Assembly: GCF_039534085.1 (NCBI RefSeq)
Contig: NZ_BAAAUT010000021.1
Span: forward strand, 1-64,000
Length of the DNA stretch: 64,000 bases
Source: Planomonospora_B alba
GTDB taxonomy: Bacteria > Actinomycetota > Actinomycetes > Streptosporangiales > Streptosporangiaceae
Direction: 5' to 3'
Shown here: positions 33,518 through 42,552 of the stretch, one piece after another
How the letters are laid out: every line of letters starts with the position of its first letter
Numbering within the stretch: position 1 is the stretch's first letter
Notes under the pieces: model-generated
Told to the model about the DNA's origin: nothing
Databases searched by the model: none
What the model saw: only the letters and a program-made list of their open reading frames with translations
Position numbers and translations under genes: made by a program

Positions 33518-33802
33518 ATGAGTAAGCCTTCTAAGGCGAAGTCCGCGGCTGTTGCCGAGAGCGAGAGCGCTCCGGTTCTAGCCGAGTATGACGGCACCGT
33601 GTACACGGTTCCGACTCCCCTTGATTGGCCTCTAGACGTGCTAGACGCTCTAGAGGCCGGCAGGCTGACCGATGCGGCTAGGGCCCTTCTAGGGGAAGAC
33701 CAGTACGCGGTTTTCCGGTCGAAGCCGCGGACTTTCCGGGACCTTCGGGACCTTCTAGACGCTGTCACGTCTGCCGGCGGGTTTGACAGCACGGGAAACT
33801 AG
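33518..33802 (+). CDS. Tail assembly chaperone, short form (G)
   Basis: 94 residues with an N-terminal Ala/Ser/Lys region and a helical C-terminal half (WPLDVLDALEAGRLTDAARALLGEDQYAVFRSKPRTFRDLRDLLDAV). ATG 33518 follows GAGGAGAG. Near its 3' end is GGGAAAC, which lets a fraction of ribosomes move back one base and make the longer G-T fusion, as in most siphoviruses. Contains a GTGTACAC site. Confidence 0.88.
   Translation: MSKPSKAKSAAVAESESAPVLAEYDGTVYTVPTPLDWPLDVLDALEAGRLTDAARALLGEDQYAVFRSKPRTFRDLRDLLDAVTSAGGFDSTGN
33793..33799 (+). promoter_or_regulatory. -1 frameshift site GGGAAAC
   Basis: The zero-frame codons are GGA AAC followed by TAG. A -1 slip reads GGG AAA CTA GTT TGG and continues, without a stop, into the frame ending at 34203. 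The heptamer fits the X XXY YYZ rule and the expected place between the two chaperone frames. Confidence 0.9.
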
Positions 33803-34203
33803 TTTGGCTCGCCCGCACGTTGGGCGAGCATTCCCCGGCCGTTGAAGCCGACCTAGCCCGCTTCTATGGTGTTGACCTGGTGGACCTGTACCGGGGCCGG
33901 ATCAGTCTCCGGAAGGTTTACTCTCTCGTCTCGTCTCTCCCTTACGACTCCGCTACGCATAAGGCCGTTCTAGGCGAAGCCGCGGCGTGGGGTTCGATAG
34001 AGCATCTTCTAGCGGCAACCGTTGACGAGTTGCGTGTAAGTAATTGGCTATTCCAGCGGGTCAACTTTGAACAGAACCCGCCCACGCCTGCCCCGGAACC
34101 GCTACCGCGGCCGGGGCTTTCTAGTGCCCCGGAGCCGGAGCCGGAGCACACGAAGTTCCTAACCGCTACCGAACTACGGAGCTATCTAGCGGGTCTCGGA
34201 TAG
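33796..34203 (+). CDS. Tail assembly chaperone, frameshift extension (T)
   Basis: About 135 codons read after the -1 slip: KLVWLARTLGEHSPAVEADLARFYGV onward, with a Pro/Glu-rich segment (PPTPAPEPLPRPGLSSAPEPEPE) before the end. There is no good ribosome site for independent translation. The fusion protein keeps the tail-tube protein and the tape measure together before assembly. Confidence 0.85.
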   Translation, partial: KLVWLARTLGEHSPAVEADLARFYGVDLVDLYRGRISLRKVYSLVSSLPYDSATHKAVLGEAAAWGSIEHLLAATVDELRVSNWLFQRVNFEQNPPTPAPEPLPRPGLSSAPEPEPEHTKFLTATELRSYLAGLG

Positions 34204-34223
34204 AAGGAAAGTGAGTTCAACCT

Positions 34224-36710
34224 TTGGCGCAAACGAAGGTAGGGGAAGCCTATGTAGAGGTTCACTCTCGACTGTCTAAGGACTTCGCGAGCAAGCTCCG
34301 CGAGGATCTACAGTCCCGGCTGATGCCGGTAGGCCGGGACATGGGGCGAGAGCTAGGGGCCGGTATCGGCGAGACGGCCGGCCGCTCGTTCGGGGACAGC
34401 TTCGGTGACAATGTCTCTGCCCGTATCGGCGAGTCTGCCCGCGATGTCGAGTCGAAGATTTCAACGCACTTCGGGAAGGCTCTCGGTTCCGTTCGGAGCC
34501 TAGGGGAAGGGTTCGCGGGGCTATCCGTGAACGTCGCTTCTTCCATCGGGTCTATGAGTCTCGCCGCGGGGGCTATGGCTTCCGCCGCGGGGGCCGCGGC
34601 TTCCCTAGGTGCGGCTCTCGCGCCGGCCGCGGGCATCGTTGCGGCTCTCCCCGGGGCTCTCGCCCTAGGGGCCGCCGGAGTCAGCACGCTTAAGGTTGCG
34701 CTCTCCGGCGTCGGGGACGCCTTCGCCGCGGCCCTGTCGGGCGACTATGAAAAGTTCATGGAAGAAGCGACGAACATCTCTGGTGTTGCTGGGGAAGTCG
34801 CCTACGAACTCTTCCAAATGTCGGGGGCTTTCAAATTCGTCAAGGAATCCGTACAGGATGCCTTGTTTGCTCCGCTGGTTGGAGAGATGGAAAGCCTTCG
34901 CCCTGTCCTTGACGCTGTCCGGGAAGGCATGACCGGCGTCTCCGGCGAGTTCGGCAAGGGGGCTTTGCAGCTCCTAGAGTTCGTTCGCTCTAGTGAATCG
35001 CTGTGGGCTATCCGGAGTATCTTTCAGTCTCTAGAAGATTCCGTTAGAGCCTTCCGGCCCGCTCTAGATCCGCTTCTAGCGGGATTCCGTGACCTGTCGG
35101 TAGTTGGGTCTGGTTGGCTGTCCACCCTTGTCCCCGGCATCGCACAGGCGGCGGAGAAGTTCGGCTTGTTCCTGTCGCATGCTTCCGCGAGCGGTCAGGC
35201 TCTCGATTGGATGAACACGGCTCTAGCGGTGTTCAAACAGCTAGGGCAGATTGCCGGAGACGTTGGCGGGATCATTAAGGCCGTCTTCGGGGCTCTAGAG
35301 CAAACGGGTAGCTCCGCACTCGGCATCATCGGTCAGCTAACGTCGAATATGCGGACCTTCCTAGAGTCCGCGAAGGGGCAGGATGCGCTAGTCCGGATTT
35401 TCAGTGCCCTACAGCAAATCGGCGCGGCCCTGACTCCGGTTCTAGAAGCGCTGATCGGTGCGGTAGCGGTTCTAGCTCCGGCTATCGCACAGGTAGCCGA
35501 AGCCCTAGGGCCGGTTCTGGCCGCTGCCATTACCGCGATTGCTCCGGCTGTCGCACAGTTGGCTATGGGGCTTGCTGAGGTCTTCCGGCATCTGATGCCG
35601 CTTGTTCCGATCATCGGGCAGTTTGCGCAGATCCTAGCGACTGTCCTAGTGCAGGCTCTTAATGTCATTGCACCGGTCATTCCGACTGTCGCACAGGCCA
35701 TTTTGGCGCTGTTTGAAGCGCTAGCCCCGTTGATTCCCGCGGTAGCGGAATTAGCGGCTCTACTGGTGAACGAACTAGCCCGGATCATCATTGAGATGGC
35801 TCCGTATCTCCCGGATATGGTTCGCGCGTTCATAGAGTTGACCTTCGCCATTACCCCGCTGATTCGGCCTATCGCGGATCTGGTTATTAAGCTGACTCCG
35901 CTTCTACCGATTGTCACTGATGTTATCCGGCTGTTCGCGGAGCTAGCGAAGCAAGTCCTTCCGCCGCTGGTGGACGCTATCGAGTGGCTAGGCGGAGTGA
36001 CGGAAAAGATTGTCGCGAAGATCAATCAGCTTTGGGATGACTTCTATTCGCATGTCCGCTCCGCGGTAGACAAGATTGATGACGCTATCTCATGGTTCGG
36101 CGAGCTTCCCGGGAAGTTTTCGGAATGGTTCGGCCGGGCCAAGGATGGCGCGGTCAACGCCTTTAACACGGTCGTTTCCACGGCCCGGGATCTTCCGGCG
36201 ACTATCGCTAACGCCATCTCCAATATCGGAAACAACCTACGTACCATTGGCTGGAATGCGATTATCGGCCTTTGGAACGGCATTGTGGATGCTTGGAATC
36301 GTTTCGTTGACTGGTGGAATCGTGCCGTTGATTCGATCGTTGACGCCGCTAAGCGGATTCTCGGCATCGCGTCTCCGTCGAAGGTGTTCCATGAGATCGG
36401 CCGGAACGTCGGCGAAGGTCTAGCTCTAGGCGTTAAGGCTACGGCGGGGCTAGTGGAGAAGGCCGTTACAGGTCTTGCGGATACCGCAGTGAACGCATGG
36501 GACGCGCCGGTTCTAACCCCTGTGGCCGTGTCAGGGACGGCTTCGCCGGCTACCCCCTCCGTCTCCACCAGGACTACAGGCAGTCGGGACGCTACCGCAG
36601 ATCAGGGGCCCGGTCGGGTCTACAACGTCACTGTCAATGCTGCCCCAACGGTGCCGACAGAGCGACAGCTAGTTAACGCTCTGTCTTACGCTGACACGCT
36701 CTACATGTAG
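34224..36710 (+). CDS. Tape measure protein
   Basis: 828 residues; helical, with long Ala/Gly/Leu-rich hydrophobic segments (about residues 100-165 and 395-560) and a Trp-containing C-terminal region (WNAIIGLWNGIVDAWNRFVDWWNRAVDSIVDAAKRILGIASPSKVF) typical of tape measures. At about 0.15 nm per residue the tail would be near 125 nm. The start is TTG 34224; AAGGAAAG lies 12 bases upstream, a loose spacing. It is the longest phage gene and holds no GTGTACAC site. Confidence 0.93.
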   Translation: MAQTKVGEAYVEVHSRLSKDFASKLREDLQSRLMPVGRDMGRELGAGIGETAGRSFGDSFGDNVSARIGESARDVESKISTHFGKALGSVRSLGEGFAGLSVNVASSIGSMSLAAGAMASAAGAAASLGAALAPAAGIVAALPGALALGAAGVSTLKVALSGVGDAFAAALSGDYEKFMEEATNISGVAGEVAYELFQMSGAFKFVKESVQDALFAPLVGEMESLRPVLDAVREGMTGVSGEFGKGALQLLEFVRSSESLWAIRSIFQSLEDSVRAFRPALDPLLAGFRDLSVVGSGWLSTLVPGIAQAAEKFGLFLSHASASGQALDWMNTALAVFKQLGQIAGDVGGIIKAVFGALEQTGSSALGIIGQLTSNMRTFLESAKGQDALVRIFSALQQIGAALTPVLEALIGAVAVLAPAIAQVAEALGPVLAAAITAIAPAVAQLAMGLAEVFRHLMPLVPIIGQFAQILATVLVQALNVIAPVIPTVAQAILALFEALAPLIPAVAELAALLVNELARIIIEMAPYLPDMVRAFIELTFAITPLIRPIADLVIKLTPLLPIVTDVIRLFAELAKQVLPPLVDAIEWLGGVTEKIVAKINQLWDDFYSHVRSAVDKIDDAISWFGELPGKFSEWFGRAKDGAVNAFNTVVSTARDLPATIANAISNIGNNLRTIGWNAIIGLWNGIVDAWNRFVDWWNRAVDSIVDAAKRILGIASPSKVFHEIGRNVGEGLALGVKATAGLVEKAVTGLADTAVNAWDAPVLTPVAVSGTASPATPSVSTRTTGSRDATADQGPGRVYNVTVNAAPTVPTERQLVNALSYADTLYM

Positions 36711-36726
36711 GAAGGTGCTAGCCGCT

Positions 36727-37668
36727 TTGGCTGACAATCAGCTTTGGCCTAAGACTGCTGTCGAATGGACTCCGCCGCGGGACCTAGCCCAAGGTGGCAC
36801 GGCACTTCCGAAGTACAACTTCCGGTCAGGTGCCGGCGGAATTCTGTTGATGCCCGGAGCTAGGGGCTTCGACGCTCCGCCGTTCATGCTGTCGTATGAC
36901 GAGATGCCCGGAATTGACGGGGCCATTCCCCGCAATGTCCGGGCCGGTTCGCGAGAACTGTTCTTGCCGTTGTATCTGTACGGGGCCGACCGGCCTAGCA
37001 TGCTTGCGGTTAAGCGGGAATTCCTGGCGTCTCTTAACCCGGCCTTCGGTCCCGGCCGTCTCACTGTCACCGAAGGGGACGGCTCTAGCCGATGGATTGA
37101 AGCCCATTACGCTTACGGAGCCGAAGGCGACGAAGAGACGGAAGTATCGGGGTTCACCTGGTGTAAGTACGGGCTAGTCCTTCGGGCTATGGACCCGTAT
37201 TGGTATTCCAGCGAGACGGTAGAGCGGACCTTCCGTGACTCGGTCGGGGACCTTAAGCCGTTCTTCTCCGACCCGTTCTTCGGCTTGAATATCAACCGTA
37301 CGTACACGCTGAATCAGTCCGTGACGCTAGAAGTGTCAGGGGATGTGGAGACGTGGCCCGAATGGCGGATTAACGGGCCCGTCTCCGGGGTTACCTTCTC
37401 CCGGCAGGACGCCGGCGGGGCTGTCGAGTCGTTCACTATGGATCTGTCGCTCTCGCCGACACAGGCGGCTTACATCGACACTAGGCCGGGCCGGAAGCAA
37501 GCAATCTTGCTTGACGGGTCAGAGACGAACCTATGGGAGAAGCTAGGCCCTAACCCCAACCTATGGGCAATCAAGCCCGGAAGTAACACGGTCACTCTTG
37601 CAGTACAGGGAACCGGAGTCGGAACGTCTATCAATCTCTCTTACCGTCCAAGGTTCATCAGTGCCTAG
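36727..37668 (+). CDS. Distal tail protein (Dit-like)
   Basis: About 313 residues. The pattern GAGGILLMPGARGFDAPPFMLSYDEMPGIDGAIPRNVRAGSRELFLPLYLYGADRPSMLAVKREFLASL fits siphovirus distal tail proteins that form the hub at the tube end. TTG 36727 (AGGAAGG 11 bases upstream) is preferred to GTG 36715, which overlaps that ribosome site. Confidence 0.75.
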   Translation: MADNQLWPKTAVEWTPPRDLAQGGTALPKYNFRSGAGGILLMPGARGFDAPPFMLSYDEMPGIDGAIPRNVRAGSRELFLPLYLYGADRPSMLAVKREFLASLNPAFGPGRLTVTEGDGSSRWIEAHYAYGAEGDEETEVSGFTWCKYGLVLRAMDPYWYSSETVERTFRDSVGDLKPFFSDPFFGLNINRTYTLNQSVTLEVSGDVETWPEWRINGPVSGVTFSRQDAGGAVESFTMDLSLSPTQAAYIDTRPGRKQAILLDGSETNLWEKLGPNPNLWAIKPGSNTVTLAVQGTGVGTSINLSYRPRFISA

Positions 37669-38905
37669 ATTCCTAGTCGAGTTACGAGACAGAACCCTTC
37701 GACGTGTCGGGGTTATCGAGAGTTACACCAGTCTAGAAGTCATCGCCCGGTATTGCGATGTTGGTTCGTGGCTTCTCACCATGCCCGCGGGATACGGGGG
37801 CCCGCTGTTGGAGCCAGGAAGCGGCATTGTGGTTTGGACGGAGGGGCTAGACGAACCTGTCATGTCTGGCCCTGTAACGAGCATCGAACACGTTTGGGAC
37901 GCGGACAACGGAGGGGCCGGAACGGTCACATTCTCCGGCGTCAGTGACGAACAAATCTTGTTCGGCCGCACGACGTACCCGATTCCCGGAGAGTCGATTT
38001 ACAACCAGACGATTGATGCCGCGGTGGGCCGCGGCCCGGTCGGTAAGGTGATTACGGACCTGGTGAACCTTAACGCCGGCCCCGGGGCCCGCGGGAACCG
38101 CCGGGTTCCCGGTCTAGTGGTAGAGCCTTCCACGTTGGGTCAGACGGTTTCGTGGTACAGCCGTCTAGATAATCTCGGCTACAAGATTAAGGATCTCGCT
38201 CTAGCGAACGGTGTCGGTTGGCAGGTTAGGCAGACGACGGCCGGCGAAATTGAGTTCAGCGTGTACACGCCTAGGGATTTCTCCGCTTCCGTGCTGTTCT
38301 CTAAGGAAGCCGGGAACCTAGGGGGCTTCTCCTACAAGCTGACAGCCCCGACAGCTACGCGGTTCATTGCCGCCGCACAGGGTGAGGGTAAGTGGCGGTA
38401 CATGCGCGCGTACCGGGACGACGGGAACGGGCCGGAGCTTGACCCGAATGAAGAGTCAGGCGTGTACACGGTCCCAGAAAGCGAGTGGTTTACCTACTGG
38501 CCGGAACTACTGATTGACCGGCGAGACATCCCGATTGCCTACAACGATCTCCGGCATCCGGTGAACCCGGAGACCGGCAGTGAGACAGGCGACTTCGAAC
38601 CGCTAGACGACGCGGTAGCGGAAGACGCTCTAGAAGCGGCCCCGATCGCTGCGCTATCGCTTACCCCGTTCGACCTCCCTACGCTTAAGTTCGGGAAGCA
38701 CTACCGGCTAGGCGACACGGTTTCCGCTGTCGTCAACGGAGCCATGATTACCGATGTGCTTCGCGAAGTCCGTCTCTCGGATGGAGAGGAAGGGGCCCGG
38801 GTTACTCCGCTGGTTGGTAGTTCTTACGCTTCGGAAACCCCGTCCATCTATCGGGAGATTAAGCGGGTTTGGAACTCTCTAAGGAAGTTGGAGGCACGCC
38901 GATAG
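37661..38905 (+). CDS. Tail-tip protein (ReqiPepy6 gp37-like)
   Basis: 414 residues beginning at GTG 37661, overlapping the preceding stop. The N-terminus (FLVELRDRTLRRVGVIESYTSLEVIARYCDVGSWLLTMPAG) and the middle (GVGWQVRQTTAGEIEFSVYTPRD) match the Siphovirus ReqiPepy6 Gp37-like family, the tail-associated protein that follows Dit in actinophages. It carries two GTGTACAC sites 201 bases apart. Confidence 0.75.
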   Translation: MPRFLVELRDRTLRRVGVIESYTSLEVIARYCDVGSWLLTMPAGYGGPLLEPGSGIVVWTEGLDEPVMSGPVTSIEHVWDADNGGAGTVTFSGVSDEQILFGRTTYPIPGESIYNQTIDAAVGRGPVGKVITDLVNLNAGPGARGNRRVPGLVVEPSTLGQTVSWYSRLDNLGYKIKDLALANGVGWQVRQTTAGEIEFSVYTPRDFSASVLFSKEAGNLGGFSYKLTAPTATRFIAAAQGEGKWRYMRAYRDDGNGPELDPNEESGVYTVPESEWFTYWPELLIDRRDIPIAYNDLRHPVNPETGSETGDFEPLDDAVAEDALEAAPIAALSLTPFDLPTLKFGKHYRLGDTVSAVVNGAMITDVLREVRLSDGEEGARVTPLVGSSYASETPSIYREIKRVWNSLRKLEARR

Positions 38906-40120
38906 ATGGCAGAGAGAAGTTTCCCGTTTGATGGCGGGTCAGGGTCAGTCATCACAGAAAATGACTGGTCGATGCTTACGCAGAATTGGCAGGACTCCGG
39001 GGTAATCGCTAACGACTTCTCCGATACCGCCCTTACCGTCACGACGCTAGGCGAGACGGGGAAGATTTACGTACAGCCGGGACAGGCGACGATTCGCGGA
39101 TTCCACTACGTGAACGAGTCGGCTCTAGCTCTGACGGTTCCCCAGAACACGGATTCACAGTATGAACGGATTGACCTGGTGGTAGTCCGTCTTGATAAGG
39201 CGACTAACGCTGTCCGTGCCTATCTTAAGGTCGGAACCCCGGCGTCTACCCCGGTTCCGCCTACGGTTGACCGGTCGTTTGATTCTCCGGAGATTCCCCT
39301 AGCTCGCGTGACGGTTCCGGCGTCTTCTTCGACTATCCCTGTCGGCTCTGGCCGCATTGCCGACGTGCGAGAGTTCATCGGTAAGCGGGTCAGAATCACG
39401 AACGATCCTGGTTCGCTTCCACTCGGCTCTATCGCCTACCGGCCGTCAGAGGACAAGTTCTATGGGGTTAAGACCGCGGGGGCTACGGAGCTAGGAGCCG
39501 GATCTTCCGGCGGCGGAGGGACGCCTACAGGCGGCGGAGTGACCATCTGTACAGTAGATACTCGCCCGCCTTCCCCTACGGAAGGTCAGCAGATTTACGA
39601 GACGGACAGTCACCGATATCTAGTCTGGTCGGGCACGGCATGGGTACCTGTCTCGTTTTCCCCGATGATGGTTCGCCGCCGGTACCTAGGTCCACAGTCG
39701 ATTAACCTGCTTACGGCTGGGACTTTCTATCCCGTTGAGTTCAGCCATTGGGATTATGACGTTGTCCCGCCTGGTTGGGACTCTTGGACTGTTGACTCTG
39801 ACGAAAGTTGGATGTCCTACCCTCCGGGGAGCCTTCGCGGAGAGTCGTTCTGGCATCTGGAATTTGCGTGCGAGATCACTAACCCCTCGGCTGGGGTTAT
39901 CTACCATGCACAGATTTTCTCTGGTACAACCGATTACAACGTGTACACGCAAAGCGTGACTAGCACTAGCACTAGTCCCCTACACCTGTCGGTTTCTGCC
40001 GATATTCGGATCAGGGCGGGGCTTAGCCAGGGCACCTATGCGCAGCTTGCCCGGACAGGTGGAAGCTCCGGCGGTATCGAAGTTAGGGACGCTAGGTATT
40101 CCATCCGAAGGACCGGCTAA
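38906..40120 (+). CDS. Minor tail/baseplate protein, paralogue A
   Basis: 404 residues. The N-terminal about 165 residues (SFPFDGGSGSVITENDWSML ... GKIYVQPGQATIRGFHYVNES ... ADVREFIGKRVRI) are shared with the next gene; the C-terminal half, after a Gly-rich linker (GAGSSGGGGTPTGGG), is different and beta-rich. It starts directly after the tail-tip gene. Probably an attachment or adaptor protein with an exchangeable end domain. One GTGTACAC site lies in the divergent part. Confidence 0.75.
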   Translation: MAERSFPFDGGSGSVITENDWSMLTQNWQDSGVIANDFSDTALTVTTLGETGKIYVQPGQATIRGFHYVNESALALTVPQNTDSQYERIDLVVVRLDKATNAVRAYLKVGTPASTPVPPTVDRSFDSPEIPLARVTVPASSSTIPVGSGRIADVREFIGKRVRITNDPGSLPLGSIAYRPSEDKFYGVKTAGATELGAGSSGGGGTPTGGGVTICTVDTRPPSPTEGQQIYETDSHRYLVWSGTAWVPVSFSPMMVRRRYLGPQSINLLTAGTFYPVEFSHWDYDVVPPGWDSWTVDSDESWMSYPPGSLRGESFWHLEFACEITNPSAGVIYHAQIFSGTTDYNVYTQSVTSTSTSPLHLSVSADIRIRAGLSQGTYAQLARTGGSSGGIEVRDARYSIRRTG

Positions 40121-40129
40121 GGGGTAAGA

Positions 40130-41230
40130 ATGGCTGAATACAGTTTCCCGTTTGATGGCGGTACCGGAGCCGCCATCACGGAAGATCAATGGTCATATAT
40201 GGCCGGTTCGTGGCAAGACGACGGAGTAGAAGCCGAAGGGCCCGCGAGTCAGGCCCTTAAGGTTTCTTCACAGGTCGTTCCGCTGACGCTGTCGATTCAG
40301 CCGGGGCATGCCTTCCTTAAGGGCTTCCATTACTACCTAGACACGTCTAGGACGCTCGCGTTCACGGAGAATCTAAGCGAGTATGACCGCGTTGACCGCG
40401 TCGTGTTGCGTCTGGACAGGACTTCGAACACGGTCAGTATCGCGGTAAAGACTGGCACGCCGGCCCCGGAAACCCCGGTACCGCCGGCGGTGAGCACGGA
40501 CTACAACACTCCGGAAGTGTCGCTGGCTACGTTCACTGTCCGGGCCGGAGCTAACACGGTGCTTTCCGGTGACGTGGTCGATGCCCGGCCGTTCTGTGGG
40601 AAGCGTGTCCGAGTCGCTGAAAACCTGTCGGGGCTTCCTGTCGGCTCCGTTGCCTACCGGCCGGAATCTGACCGGTTCGGCCTAGTCCGTTCCGGCGGAG
40701 TGTTCGATGGGGTAGCGATGTCTTCGGAGATCGCTCCGCTACAGGAAGCCGCGGCCGGGTTCAATCTTCACAAGGTTGACCCTGACCCGCACATGACGTA
40801 TATGAACCAGACTCGCGGAGACGCGCGCTACTCGCAGCGGAGCCATACGCACGTCCTAGCGTCTTCGTCTAACACTGGTTGGCTTCCGGCAACCAACTAT
40901 CAGACTCTAGGCTTCACTAACCGTCTGGTTCTTCGCGGCGGGGTCGTGTCCGTCAGCTTCTACTACTCGCGTCGTTCTACGTCGGGAGCCGCTGATGGGG
41001 AACTAGTGACGACTCTGCCTGTCGGTTATCGGCCTATGGCCGCGGTTCTTCTCCCGGCGTACGTCTCGACTAATGACCGTTCCACTGTCACGAAGGCCGG
41101 GGCTGTGCATGTGGCGACAGATGGACAGGTGACGTTGTATCAGACGTTCGTCGGCTACTCGGAACGGATCATTGTTACCGGGATGTTCTTCGCTGCGCCT
41201 AACGACTACTCAATCCCTACGGAGGGGTAA
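40130..41230 (+). CDS. Minor tail/baseplate protein, paralogue B
   Basis: 366 residues. The N-terminal domain matches paralogue A (SFPFDGGTGAAITEDQWSYM ... LSIQPGHAFLKGFHYYLD ... DARPFCGKRVRV). The C-terminal part differs and has an HKVDPDPHMTYMNQTRGDARY segment resembling fibre-type repeats, then a beta-rich end. Its stop overlaps the next start. The pair arose by duplication and then acquired different tips. Confidence 0.75.
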   Translation: MAEYSFPFDGGTGAAITEDQWSYMAGSWQDDGVEAEGPASQALKVSSQVVPLTLSIQPGHAFLKGFHYYLDTSRTLAFTENLSEYDRVDRVVLRLDRTSNTVSIAVKTGTPAPETPVPPAVSTDYNTPEVSLATFTVRAGANTVLSGDVVDARPFCGKRVRVAENLSGLPVGSVAYRPESDRFGLVRSGGVFDGVAMSSEIAPLQEAAAGFNLHKVDPDPHMTYMNQTRGDARYSQRSHTHVLASSSNTGWLPATNYQTLGFTNRLVLRGGVVSVSFYYSRRSTSGAADGELVTTLPVGYRPMAAVLLPAYVSTNDRSTVTKAGAVHVATDGQVTLYQTFVGYSERIIVTGMFFAAPNDYSIPTEG

Positions 41231-41457
41231 TGCCGCCAGAACATGGCGTGGTGATCACGCTTAAGGAAGTCTATGACGAGATGCGGGAACTCATCTCGGA
41301 AGTCCGGCAGCTTACGAGCGAGTATAAGAACAGCAAGCAAGTTGATGAAGATCACGAACGCCGGATTAGAAGTCTAGAGCGTTGGATGTACGCGATTCCG
41401 GCGAGCGTGTTTCTCGCTATCGCGAGCATCGTGGTTGCTTTGGTGAACAAGGGGTAA
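41230..41457 (+). CDS. XhlA-like membrane protein (holin accessory)
   Basis: 75 residues: an N-terminal charged coiled coil (LKEVYDEMRELISEVRQLTSEYKNSKQVDEDHERRIRSLERW) followed by one C-terminal membrane segment (ASVFLAIASIVVALV). That layout matches XhlA/hemolysin-type phage proteins that work with a holin. Immediately upstream of the endolysin. Confidence 0.75.
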   Translation: MPPEHGVVITLKEVYDEMRELISEVRQLTSEYKNSKQVDEDHERRIRSLERWMYAIPASVFLAIASIVVALVNKG

Positions 41458-41460
41458 GAC

Positions 41461-42195
41461 ATGGCTACGGCTTCGGCTGTGATTAAGGTTGCTCGCGGGG
41501 AACTCGGCTACCGCGAGTCGGGCAACAACGATACGAAATATAACCGTTGGCTAGGCCGGATTCCCGGCTATGCCCATGGGGGCTACGGCTATCCGTGGTG
41601 CGCGGCGTTCATCTCGTGGGTTGCTGATATGGCCGGAGCCGAAGACATTATCCCGCGTACCGCTTCATGCCTGGTCGGTGTGAAGTGGTTTAAGGATCGG
41701 GGCCGGTTCAATCGGACTCCGAAGGTTGGCAGCATCGTCTATTACGGCGCTAACGGCGGTACCCATGTCGAGATTGTGACGAAGGTTAACCTGTTGACGA
41801 TTACCACCATCGGCGGTAACACCACCGGCAAGGGGCTTACCGGGGCTTACTATAACGGGAACGCGGTGGCAGAGAAGACCGTTCTTCGAGCTTCGTCTCG
41901 CATCTACGGTTACGGGCATCCCGCCTACGACGAACCGGGCAAGCATGCTAAGCGGCCGGCGAAGGGTAAGGCTCCGCAGTTCCCGGGCCGGATCATTCGG
42001 CTCCGCTCTCCGTACATGCGCGGGGAAGACGTACGCATGTGGCAAGAGCAGATGGTTAAGCGGGGTTACAAGCTCGCGATAGATGGCGTGTACGGCCCGA
42101 AGTCCGCTGATGCGTGTACACGCTTTCAGCGTGCCCGGAAGCTACTCGCTGACGGAGAAGTCGGCCCGAAGACATGGGCTGAAACCTGGTCATAG
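41461..42195 (+). CDS. Endolysin: CHAP-type amidase/peptidase plus peptidoglycan-binding domain
   Basis: 244 residues. The N-terminal catalytic domain has Cys47 in YPWCAAFISWVADMAG and a His in GTHVEIV, the CHAP/NlpC-like Cys-His pair. A linker (KHAKRPAKGKAPQ) leads to a C-terminal PG_binding_1 domain (GEDVRMWQEQMVKRGYKLAIDGVYGPKSADACTRFQ). No signal peptide, so release depends on the holins. A GTGTACAC site lies in the binding-domain codons in the Ala-Cys-Thr-Arg frame. Confidence 0.9.
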   Translation: MATASAVIKVARGELGYRESGNNDTKYNRWLGRIPGYAHGGYGYPWCAAFISWVADMAGAEDIIPRTASCLVGVKWFKDRGRFNRTPKVGSIVYYGANGGTHVEIVTKVNLLTITTIGGNTTGKGLTGAYYNGNAVAEKTVLRASSRIYGYGHPAYDEPGKHAKRPAKGKAPQFPGRIIRLRSPYMRGEDVRMWQEQMVKRGYKLAIDGVYGPKSADACTRFQRARKLLADGEVGPKTWAETWS

Positions 42196-42207
42196 GGAGG
42201 TTCGGTT

Positions 42208-42552
42208 TTGGCTGGTTCGTACCATTGGAAGATTGACCAGGGTTCAACGGTTCGGAAGGTCGTTCGGTGGCTTAAGAACGATTCCCCTGTGGACTTGACC
42301 GGCTGGTCTGCGCGCCTAGAGATTCGGGATCGGCACGGCGGGACGCTTCTTCACCGGATGACTTCCGGGGACAGCTCTATCGGTCTAGCGGCTGACGGAA
42401 CTATCAGCCTTCACATTCCCGCGGCTACGTCTACCGCTTGGAAGTGGCTAGTCGGGGTTTACGACCTAGAGCTAATCACGCCGGAAGGCGAACCGGTTCG
42501 ACTACTGGAAGGCCCCGTAACGCTCTCCCCGGAGGTAACCACAGGTGCTTAA
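42208..42552 (+). CDS. Small tail/baseplate protein (BppU-like N-domain)
   Basis: 114 residues, beta-rich: YHWKIDQGSTVRKVVRWLKNDSPVDLTGWSARLEIRD ... YDLELITPEGEPVRLLEGPVTLSPEV. This pattern matches phage baseplate or fibre-adaptor domains placed before collagen-like fibres. TTG 42208 follows GGGAGG. The stop overlaps the GTG of the fibre gene, so they are probably made together. Confidence 0.68.
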   Translation: MAGSYHWKIDQGSTVRKVVRWLKNDSPVDLTGWSARLEIRDRHGGTLLHRMTSGDSSIGLAADGTISLHIPAATSTAWKWLVGVYDLELITPEGEPVRLLEGPVTLSPEVTTGA

